Below are positions 43,314 to 50,303 of a DNA stretch of 64,000 bases, piece after piece (within the stretch, counting starts at the first letter, position 1; each line of letters starts with the position of its first letter). The DNA comes from Aequorivita lipolytica. GTDB taxonomy: Bacteria; Bacteroidota; Bacteroidia; Flavobacteriales; Flavobacteriaceae. The notes below the pieces were generated by a model. The model was given only the letters and a program-made list of their open reading frames with translations, was not told the origin of the DNA and made no database searches. The position numbers and the translations under genes were made by a program. Location: contig NZ_VORU01000003.1 of NCBI RefSeq assembly GCF_007997135.1, positions 186,001 through 250,000 of the forward strand, in the 5' to 3' direction.

Positions 43314-44228
43314 ATGGATGTCCAAGTAAAATTTGACAAAGAAACGGTTTGGCTTTCGCTCAACCAGGTTTCAGAATTATTTGACAAAGATAAATCGGTA
43401 ATTTCAAGACATATCCGAAATATTTTTAAAGAAGGAGAACTTGAAAGGAATTCAGTTGTTGCAAAAAATGCAACAACTGCTTCTGATGGCAAAACATATC
43501 AAATTGAATTTTTTAATCTGGATGTAATAATTTCAGTTGGTTATCGCGTAAATTCCAAAAAAGGAACACAATTCAGAATTTGGGCGACCAGCCAATTAAA
43601 GGAACATCTCATTAAAGGTTACACCTTAAACGAAAAACGCCTAAAACAACTCCAACAAACAATTCAGCTTGTAAACCGAGCATCAAAACAAATCTCAAAT
43701 ACAGACGAAGCCCAAGGTTTAATGGAAGTGCTTTCCGATTATTCAAGAGCACTTGACATTTTGGATGATTACGATCACCAAAAGCTTTCAAAAAAAGTTA
43801 CTGATAAAGACGTAACATTCAGCATAGATTACATAGAAGCCATTAAGGCCATCGAACAGTTACGGAAAAAGTTTGGCGGTTCTAGTCTCTTTGGTAACGA
43901 AAAAGACCAATCCTTTAAAAGTTCCATCGCCGTAATTGACCAGACCTTTGACGGTAAAGATCTTTATCCAAGTCTTGAAGAGAAAGCCGCAAACCTTTTG
44001 TATTTGGTGGTGAAAAACCATTCCTTTACAGATGGCAATAAACGCATTGCCGCTTGGTTATTTGTTTGGTATTTAGCCAAAAACAATTTTTTGTATAATG
44101 AAGATGGAACAAAAAAAATCGTCAACAATACGTTAGTTGCCTTAACTTTGATGATTGCAGAAAGCAATCCCGCAGAAAAGGAAATGATGATAAGCGTAGT
44201 TATGAATTTAATGAACTCGAAAGAATAA
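43314..44228 (+). CDS. RhuM-family protein with C-terminal Fic/DOC domain, N-terminus uncertain
   Basis: A 304-residue protein. The N-terminal RhuM part reads KETVWLSLNQVSELFDKD then KSVISRHIRNIFKEGELERN (winged helix-turn-helix-like) and FFNLDVIISVGYRVNSKKG. The C-terminal part is Fic/DOC-like with SFTDGNKRIAAWLFVWYL (the HxFxDGNKR motif). RhuM proteins occur in mobile and toxin-like contexts. Codons upstream of ATG 43314 (back to TAA 43257) encode STSNIIIYKAEDGL, which is the normal family N-terminus, but contain no ATG, GTG or TTG; an ATT at 43263 may be the start. It is inserted between purK and purE. Targets unknown. Confidence 0.85.
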   Translation: MDVQVKFDKETVWLSLNQVSELFDKDKSVISRHIRNIFKEGELERNSVVAKNATTASDGKTYQIEFFNLDVIISVGYRVNSKKGTQFRIWATSQLKEHLIKGYTLNEKRLKQLQQTIQLVNRASKQISNTDEAQGLMEVLSDYSRALDILDDYDHQKLSKKVTDKDVTFSIDYIEAIKAIEQLRKKFGGSSLFGNEKDQSFKSSIAVIDQTFDGKDLYPSLEEKAANLLYLVVKNHSFTDGNKRIAAWLFVWYLAKNNFLYNEDGTKKIVNNTLVALTLMIAESNPAEKEMMISVVMNLMNSKE

Positions 44229-44283
44229 AATTTTAAGCAACAAATTCCAAAACCTTGAATTTTGAATTTTAAACCTTGAATCA

Positions 44284-44766
44284 ATGAAAGTAGCAATAAT
44301 AATGGGAAGCACCAGCGACCTGCCAGTAATGCAGGAAGCTGTGGATATTCTAAAAGAATTCAAAATTGAAGTGGAAGTAGACATCGTTTCTGCCCACCGC
44401 ACCCCCGACAAACTTTTTGATTACGGAAAGAACGCACACACACGCGGTATTTCGGTAATAATAGCCGGAGCAGGCGGCGCGGCGCATCTTCCGGGGATGA
44501 TTGCTTCATTGTCGCCATTGCCCGTTATTGGCGTTCCCGTAAAATCCAGCAACTCCATTGATGGTTGGGACAGTATCCTTTCCATTCTTCAAATGCCCGG
44601 CGGGGTTCCCGTTGCCACCGTTGCGCTTAATGGCGCCAAAAATGCGGGTATTCTAGCAGCACAAATTATCGGGTCTTCCGATAAAGCTGTTTTGGATAAG
44701 ATTATTGCTTACAAAGAAAGCCTTAAAACAAAGGTTGAAGAAGACACTAAAAAAATGAAAAAATAA
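44284..44766 (+). CDS. purE: 5-(carboxyamino)imidazole ribonucleotide mutase
   Basis: A 160-residue PurE with AIIMGSTSDLPVMQEAVD at the start, VSAHRTPDKLF in the active site and IIAGAGGAAHLPGMIASLSP. It isomerises the PurK product to carboxyaminoimidazole ribonucleotide. It would normally follow purK; the RhuM gene separates them here. A perfect 28-bp palindrome (44782-44809) lies just after its stop. Confidence 0.97.
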   Translation: MKVAIIMGSTSDLPVMQEAVDILKEFKIEVEVDIVSAHRTPDKLFDYGKNAHTRGISVIIAGAGGAAHLPGMIASLSPLPVIGVPVKSSNSIDGWDSILSILQMPGGVPVATVALNGAKNAGILAAQIIGSSDKAVLDKIIAYKESLKTKVEEDTKKMKK

Positions 44767-44781
44767 TATATCAATAATTCC

Positions 44782-44809
44782 GTAGGCGCGCGATTAATCG
44801 CGCGCCTAC
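44782..44809. repeat. Perfect 28-bp palindrome, GC-rich intergenic repeat
   Basis: The 28 bases read the same on both strands: GTAGGCGCGCGATT followed by AATCGCGCGCCTAC. Near-identical copies lie at 725-752 and 10203-10230 and a degenerate one at 24803-24828. It sits after purE and 15 bases before the M3 peptidase gene, so it could form a strong cruciform or hairpin that stops transcription. Confidence 0.88.
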
Positions 44810-44824
44810 AATTTTCAAAAAACA

Positions 44825-46849
44825 ATGAACAACAATCCTCTTTTACATCCCTTCAACACCGCCCCATTTTCCAAAATAGAAAACAAACATTTCCTCCCTG
44901 CTATCAGCAAATTGATTGAAGAAACCAAAGCGGAAATAGATACAATCACTTCAAACACTGAAGAACCTAGTTTTAAAAACACAGTAGAAGCACTTGAAAA
45001 CACAGGAGAACAACTTGACAGAGCAACAAGCATTTTCTTCAACCTCAACAGCGCCGAAACCAATGACGAAATTCAAAAACTAGCACAAGAGATTTCGCCT
45101 ATGCTTACTGAATTCAGTAATGACATGTTGTTGAACGAGGCGTTGTTTGAAAGAATTAAAACGGTTTATAACCAAAAAGACACATTAAAACTTTCCGGAG
45201 AACAGCAAATGCTGCTCGATAAAAAATACAAAGCTTTTTCAAGAAACGGTGCCAATCTATCCGAAGAAAAGAAATCGAAACTGCGAAAAATTGACACCGA
45301 GCTTTCAAAGCTAAGCCTTACTTTCGGCGAAAACATATTAGCAGAAACCAATAAGTTTGAACTTCATATTACAGATGAAAAGGATCTTTCGGGCTTACCG
45401 GAAGGCGTACTTGAAGCAGCGGCACAAACCGCCGAAGAAAAAGGAAAAGAAGGTTGGGTTTTCACATTGGATTACCCGAGTTACGTTCCATTTTTAACCT
45501 ATGCCGATAACCGCAAACTGCGTAAAAAAATGGCGATTGCCTTTGGAGCAAAAGGTTTTCACAATGATAAATTGGACAACCAGCAAAATGTTTTGCAGAT
45601 TGCAACGCTTCGCCATAAACGGGCAAATTTATTGGGTTATAAAAGCCACGCTCATTTTGTGCTAGAAGAACGCATGGCAGAAACACTGGAAAAAGTAAAA
45701 TTATTTTTAACTGAACTGCTCGAAAAAGCAAAACCAGCTGCCAAAAGAGAATTCGAAGAATTGACGGCCTTCGCAAAAGAATTAGACAGCATCGACCATC
45801 TAGAAAAATGGGACGGCGCGTATTATTCTGAAAAATTGAAACAGAAGCTTTTCAATCTTGATGATGAAAAGCTAAAGCCTTATTTCGAACTAAAAAACGT
45901 AATCAATGGCGTTTTTACTGTTGCTGAAAAACTCTACGGACTTCATTTTGAAGAAGTGCAAAACATCGATAAATATCATGCCGATGTGAAAACCTACGAA
46001 GTAAAAGACGACGAGGGCGAACTGGTTGCCATCTTTTATGCGGACTTTCACCCGCGGGCAGGAAAACGTAATGGTGCTTGGATGACATCTTATAAACCCC
46101 AACAAATGAAGGACGGAAAAAATGAACGTCCGCATATTTCAATAGTTTGCAATTTTACGAAACCGACGGCCAGCAAACCTTCACTACTAACTTTTAATGA
46201 AGTAACAACATTATTCCACGAGTTTGGCCACGCGCTGCACGGCATGTTAGCAAACACCCACTACCCTAGCCTTTCGGGCACGAGTGTTTACTGGGATTTT
46301 GTGGAACTGCCAAGCCAGATTTTGGAGAATTGGTGTTACGAAAAAGAAACGCTGGAACTCTTCGCTACACATTACAAAACAGGAGAAGTAATCCCAATGG
46401 AGTATTTAGAAAAGATAAAGGAGTCCGCTACTTTTCATGAAGGAATGGCAACATTACGCCAGTTGAGTTTTGGACTGCTCGATATGACTTGGCATGGTTC
46501 TGACCCATCAGGAATTAAAGATGTAAAAGCTTTTGAAGTAGCCGCTTTTGATGACACCAAACTCTATCCAGATGTGAATGAAAATTGTATGAGCACTGCT
46601 TTTTCACACATTTTTCAAGGTGGTTATTCAGCGGGCTATTACAGCTACAAATGGGCTGAGGTTTTGGATGCGGATGCTTTCGCCTTGTTTAAACAGGAAG
46701 GTATCTTCAACAAAAAAGTGGCGGACCGTTTTAAGGGCTTTGTCCTTTCGCAAGGCGGCACTGTGGATCCAATGGAACTATACATCAAATTCCGCGGACA
46801 AAAACCTGATCCGGAAGCACTTTTAAAACGCGCAGGATTACTCCAATAA
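44825..46849 (+). CDS. dcp: M3 family peptidyl-dipeptidase
   Basis: A 674-residue zinc metallopeptidase of family M3 (oligopeptidase A/peptidyl-dipeptidase Dcp type). The zinc-binding HEFGHALHG lies near residue 463, with the third zinc ligand in ILENWCYEKETLELFATH. The C-terminal RFKGFVLSQGGTVDPMELY is typical. It cuts small peptides inside the cell or periplasm; no signal peptide is seen. A strong hairpin terminator follows at 46853-46893. Confidence 0.95.
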   Translation: MNNNPLLHPFNTAPFSKIENKHFLPAISKLIEETKAEIDTITSNTEEPSFKNTVEALENTGEQLDRATSIFFNLNSAETNDEIQKLAQEISPMLTEFSNDMLLNEALFERIKTVYNQKDTLKLSGEQQMLLDKKYKAFSRNGANLSEEKKSKLRKIDTELSKLSLTFGENILAETNKFELHITDEKDLSGLPEGVLEAAAQTAEEKGKEGWVFTLDYPSYVPFLTYADNRKLRKKMAIAFGAKGFHNDKLDNQQNVLQIATLRHKRANLLGYKSHAHFVLEERMAETLEKVKLFLTELLEKAKPAAKREFEELTAFAKELDSIDHLEKWDGAYYSEKLKQKLFNLDDEKLKPYFELKNVINGVFTVAEKLYGLHFEEVQNIDKYHADVKTYEVKDDEGELVAIFYADFHPRAGKRNGAWMTSYKPQQMKDGKNERPHISIVCNFTKPTASKPSLLTFNEVTTLFHEFGHALHGMLANTHYPSLSGTSVYWDFVELPSQILENWCYEKETLELFATHYKTGEVIPMEYLEKIKESATFHEGMATLRQLSFGLLDMTWHGSDPSGIKDVKAFEVAAFDDTKLYPDVNENCMSTAFSHIFQGGYSAGYYSYKWAEVLDADAFALFKQEGIFNKKVADRFKGFVLSQGGTVDPMELYIKFRGQKPDPEALLKRAGLLQ

Positions 46850-46852
46850 ATA

Positions 46853-46893
46853 AAATAAGGCATCAAAAATTTTTAATTTTTGATGCCTTATTT
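46853..46893. terminator. Bidirectional terminator hairpin
   Basis: AAATAAGGCATCAAAAATT (46853-46871) pairs perfectly with AATTTTTGATGCCTTATTT (46875-46893), a 19-base stem with a three-base loop. A T-run follows on the plus strand and an A-run precedes it. It lies between the convergent M3 and M28 peptidase genes and should stop both. Confidence 0.88.
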
Positions 46894-46897
46894 TTTG

Positions 46898-46928
46898 CCT
46901 ACAGCTTAAAGCCTAGAGCCTAGAGCAT
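46898..46928. repeat. Copy of the TTAAGCC-type intergenic repeat
   Basis: GCCTACAGCTTAAAGCCTAG followed by AGCCTAGAGCAT resembles, in reverse orientation, the GGCTTTAAGC units near 41816, 41907 and 34893. It lies next to the terminator after the M3 peptidase gene and probably belongs to the same dispersed family. Confidence 0.55.
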
Positions 46929-46932
46929 TTTA

Positions 46933-48378
46933 CTAATTGAGTATAAATTTCTTAGTAAAGGAGTACCCATTTTCCAAAGTGAACTGCGCAATATAAAAAC
47001 CTTGCGCAAATTGCTGCAGCTGTACGCTTCCTATTTCACTATTCATTTCTTCAGAAATTATTCTCTGTCCGGCTACATTGTAAATAGCTACTTCTTTTAC
47101 GTTTGAAACCGTATTGTTCAAACGAAAATTCAAGGTTTTATCTTTTACAAAAACACGAATGGCATTTTCAGAAAAATCATCTACGGAAAGAGTCTGCGGT
47201 TTGGCCGCTTCAATCAAAAACTGTAATCCAAGTTTTGTAAATTTCACTGAATGGTCCGGTTCACCAAAGAAGGAATAAACATCTCCGGGACTATGAATAT
47301 TAGGATTGTCTTCGCCAAAGTCCGCTTCAAATGGAAAGGCAGCATCAAAACCATTGTCGGCCCAGCTAGCATGGTCTGAGCAGCCATAACCACATTCGGT
47401 ATAATTATAGGTAAAACTGTGTATGCCCGAAGCATTGTAATGATCCATCAAATCAGTTAAATAATTGTTTAGACTACTGCTGTTATACCAGTCTGTCGTA
47501 ATATAAATATCACTATTGGAGCCATTATACCCAGTCATATCAAACTGTACATAGGCAGCTACATTTACGCCGTCATCGGCATATTCCTGCGCAATTTCGG
47601 CAGAACCTACAAGGCCAATTTCTTCAGCTGCAAATGCCATTACTTCTATGGATCTATTCGGCACAAAATTCTTTTCAAGAAGTACGCGTACCATCTCGTT
47701 AAGCGATGCAATACCTGAAGCATTATCATCTGCGCCCGGAGCGTTATTCTTGTCTCCAAATGTAGTTGAATCTATATGCCCACCAATAATTACAAATTCA
47801 TCTGGCGTATTCGCTCCTTCAAAAGTTAGTATCACGGAAGGCATTGGGGTATTCACGTGGTTGTAAATACGGGTGCTTACGTCAGTTCTTCCAGCAGCTG
47901 TAATCATTGCATCCCATTTAGCCTTTTGGTCTATAACGGCTTGTTCTGCCTGAGATTTGGTATGATAACGAGTACCATAGCCCTGCAGGTTCAATATGTC
48001 GTTTTCTATGTTTTGGCCATCAACAAGGTCTAAACATTCGTTTACAAATATGTCTTCGGTAATGCTGAAATCAATTTGTGGATTTCTACGCGGCTCACGA
48101 TTCAATGCCTGCAGTGCCATCGCTTCCGAAGCTCTGAAAATATAGCCTGGGCCGTGGGTTTTCACATTGTCGTGGATGCTATGGGTTACTTCTTCTGAAA
48201 GCAGCACAGCAGCCTGTTTTTCATTGCTCGCCAAAATAGTTATTCCTTCTGGATAAAGTGCTTTAAAGGAAACCGCGTCTGTAGCATCCATTGTGGCATA
48301 GATGTTACTGCCATTTTGCGCAAGTCCTGCAATTGTAAATAATAGAAAGGTAAAAATTCCTGTAGTAAATTTTTTCAT
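46933..48378 (-). CDS. M28 family metallopeptidase with T9SS type A sorting domain
   Basis: A 481-residue secreted aminopeptidase-like protein. The signal peptide is MKKFTTGIFTFLLFTIAGLA. Peptidase motifs: FVIIGGHIDSTTFGD and NAPGADDNASGIASL (zinc ligands), VMAFAAEEIGLVGSAEIA (catalytic glutamates), and YTECGYGCSDHASWADNGFD. The C-terminal 80 residues form the T9SS sorting domain with YNVAGQRIISEE and GFYIAQFTLENG. I chose ATG 48378; 48426 would add a 16-residue extension before the signal peptide. It should be released by the type IX secretion system. Confidence 0.94.
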   Translation of the reverse strand: MKKFTTGIFTFLLFTIAGLAQNGSNIYATMDATDAVSFKALYPEGITILASNEKQAAVLLSEEVTHSIHDNVKTHGPGYIFRASEAMALQALNREPRRNPQIDFSITEDIFVNECLDLVDGQNIENDILNLQGYGTRYHTKSQAEQAVIDQKAKWDAMITAAGRTDVSTRIYNHVNTPMPSVILTFEGANTPDEFVIIGGHIDSTTFGDKNNAPGADDNASGIASLNEMVRVLLEKNFVPNRSIEVMAFAAEEIGLVGSAEIAQEYADDGVNVAAYVQFDMTGYNGSNSDIYITTDWYNSSSLNNYLTDLMDHYNASGIHSFTYNYTECGYGCSDHASWADNGFDAAFPFEADFGEDNPNIHSPGDVYSFFGEPDHSVKFTKLGLQFLIEAAKPQTLSVDDFSENAIRVFVKDKTLNFRLNNTVSNVKEVAIYNVAGQRIISEEMNSEIGSVQLQQFAQGFYIAQFTLENGYSFTKKFILN

Positions 48379-48518
48379 TGGGAAATTTATAGAGTTAATT
48401 CCCGTAAAAATAATACATCTGCCCAAACTATTAGGGTAATTTACAAGTTTAACTATTTCTGCATAAATTATTTAAAACTAAATGGTTGGTATTTTCGTAT
48501 ATGTTCTTAAAACTTCCC

Positions 48519-48526
48519 TATTTTTG
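48519..48526 (+). promoter_or_regulatory. Likely -7 box before the ECF sigma gene
   Basis: TATTTTTG fits the bacteroidetal TAnnTTTG -7 box, 23 bases before the TTG start at 48549. The -33 region has only a partial TTTTCG. Candidate promoter of the sigma-factor operon. Confidence 0.45.
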
Positions 48527-48548
48527 AAATAGGCTAAAAACTATTCTT

Positions 48549-49097
48549 TTGGAATTACTGAATCCGGACCAATGGGTCGACAAATATGCTGATTACCTTT
48601 ACAACTACACTATTGTTAGGGTAAATGACCATATTGTTGTGCAGGATTTGATTTCTGAAACTTTCTTGGCAGGTCTTAAATCGAAAAATAACTTTAAGGG
48701 TGAAGCCACAGAACGCACTTGGCTAATTTCAATTTTAAAGCGAAAAATAATCGATCATTACAGAAAAACAAATTCCAAAAAAGGAAAGGCTGAAGTTCAC
48801 ATTTCTTACCGAGATGACGATTCTGAAGGCGATTGGCTGGAAGAAAACGCCGCTGATCCGTTTGACAAAACCGCCGAAGACAGGATGGTAAACAAAGAAT
48901 TAGGGCTTGCCATTTTAGAATGTTTAGACAATCTGGAAGAAAGACAGGCCACAATTTTTAAGTTAAAAACTATAGAAAATTTTGATACTGAATCCATTTG
49001 TAAAGAATACAATATTACGCCGTCTAACCTTTGGGTAATAATTCACAGGGCACGAAAGTCATTGGCTGAGTGTTTGGAAAAAAATTGGCTTAACTAA
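48549..49097 (+). CDS. ECF-type RNA polymerase sigma factor
   Basis: A 182-residue extracytoplasmic function sigma factor. Region 2 shows VVQDLISETFLAGLKSKNNF and TERTWLISILKRKIIDHYR (the WL..I..N/K..DYxR segment); region 4 has ILECLDNLEERQATIFKLKT and ITPSNLWVIIHRARKSLAEC (split). It starts at TTG 48549 with no better alternative. Five bases after its stop follows a small protein gene that could encode its anti-sigma factor. Target regulon unknown. Confidence 0.9.
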   Translation: MELLNPDQWVDKYADYLYNYTIVRVNDHIVVQDLISETFLAGLKSKNNFKGEATERTWLISILKRKIIDHYRKTNSKKGKAEVHISYRDDDSEGDWLEENAADPFDKTAEDRMVNKELGLAILECLDNLEERQATIFKLKTIENFDTESICKEYNITPSNLWVIIHRARKSLAECLEKNWLN

Positions 49098-49102
49098 TAA
49101 AT

Positions 49103-49357
49103 ATGAAGTTTTTTTTGAAATGTGGCGAAGCTGCAATAGTATGTGACAAAGTTCAATACAAAGAAGCTGGAACCATGGCTAGATTTATGCTAAGGGCGCA
49201 CATATTAATCTGTAGACCGTGCCGGGGTTATTCTGAGCAGAATGTAAAGTTGACTAAAACAATACGTTCAGCAAAACTAAGTGCGCTTTGCCCTGAAAGA
49301 AAACAACTTTTAAAGAAGCGAATACGTGAGGAACTCGACAAAGAAAGACTTCTTTAA
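49103..49357 (+). CDS. Small zinc-finger-like protein, putative anti-sigma factor
   Basis: An 84-residue protein paired with the sigma gene 5 bp upstream. It has HILICRPCRGYSEQ (an HxxxCxxC-type element near residues 35-48) and a second cysteine at residue 7 (FLKCGEAAIVCDKVQYKEA), which suggests a zinc-binding anti-sigma domain. The tail is basic and helical (KKRIREELDKERLL). It has no membrane segment. Its last four bases overlap the stop of the convergent prenyltransferase-like gene. The anti-sigma role is inferred from context. Confidence 0.7.
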   Translation: MKFFLKCGEAAIVCDKVQYKEAGTMARFMLRAHILICRPCRGYSEQNVKLTKTIRSAKLSALCPERKQLLKKRIREELDKERLL

Positions 49358-50172
49358 AGCATTTCAAAAAGCATAAAAACAAGCAGCCAAACTATTGGCA
49401 GGCTCTCCACCCAAAAAGATGAAAAATAGCGGTTTTGTTCAGGTTTTGAAATAACCAACAACCACCCCAAAACGATGCAAAAAACTATCAAGCTTATTAT
49501 ATAAGCTACTACAAAATCATCTTTGAAAAACTCAAAAACCAAACATGGCAACAACACTCCCAGACCCATCAACTTGGTGTTTCTCACACCCATTTGTTGT
49601 GGCAGCGTTCTAAGCTTGAGCGCATCGTAAGGCACATCGCGTATTTCAAAAGGCAGTATAAGCGCCACAACAATAAAAATACGCTGGAAAAAAGTGAGTA
49701 GCACATCGCCAGTAATTGCGACTTCCGAAGCAACAAAAGGTAAAACTACCGTCACACCTGACCAAACAAATGCTACTACGAAAATTTTTATTCCTGAAAA
49801 GTTTCTTAAATTTTTACTTCTCACAAATGGAACCGCATAAAAGAAAGTTGCCAAACCAAATGCTGTAGTTATAATTAGTACATCAATAGCGAGCCGAAAG
49901 GCAATAATACCAAGCAATACGAAACAAATTGCTGAAAAAACTTGAATGGTTTTTAAGGACTGTGTCAAACTTCTATGGTGGAGCCCCGCAACTTTGGCGT
50001 ATTTCACAAAATTATAACCTGTTAGCGCGCCCAAGAATACAAACGCCCAAATCTCCTTCGAAATCGTTAAATTATACTCCAAAACAGTAATCGCCAATAG
50101 CGACACAACCGCCAAGGCAACATGAATGCTACTGTTTATATAAAAAGCGAAAACACCTCGGAGTACCTTCAT
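49354..50172 (-). CDS. UbiA-like membrane protein (prenyltransferase family)
   Basis: A 272-residue membrane protein with about eight hydrophobic segments. It resembles UbiA prenyltransferases in overall pattern (FLGALTGYNFVKYAKV near the first loop, PFEIRDVPYDALKLRTLPQQ in the second) but lacks the clear NDxxDxxxD motif; the first loop has NFVKYAK. It may be a degenerate UbiA-like protein of unknown role. I chose ATG 50172; ATG 50190 adds six residues. It is tail to tail with the small protein gene. Confidence 0.65.
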   Translation of the reverse strand: MKVLRGVFAFYINSSIHVALAVVSLLAITVLEYNLTISKEIWAFVFLGALTGYNFVKYAKVAGLHHRSLTQSLKTIQVFSAICFVLLGIIAFRLAIDVLIITTAFGLATFFYAVPFVRSKNLRNFSGIKIFVVAFVWSGVTVVLPFVASEVAITGDVLLTFFQRIFIVVALILPFEIRDVPYDALKLRTLPQQMGVRNTKLMGLGVLLPCLVFEFFKDDFVVAYIISLIVFCIVLGWLLVISKPEQNRYFSSFWVESLPIVWLLVFMLFEML

Positions 50173-50270
50173 AATATCAAAAATAACCAAAGTGTTTATA
50201 ACCTCACTATTTAGTTGAAAAATTTAATATTTCAGCCTCTTAAAAATGAACTATTTTGCGTTTAAAATTG

Positions 50271-50278
50271 TAATTTTG
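50271..50278 (+). promoter_or_regulatory. Likely -7 box before gcvP
   Basis: TAATTTTG fits TAnnTTTG and lies 26 bases before the gcvP ATG. The upstream -33 element is not clear. Confidence 0.45.
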
Positions 50279-50303
50279 CCACCTAAATTTCAAACGCAAA
50301 TTA

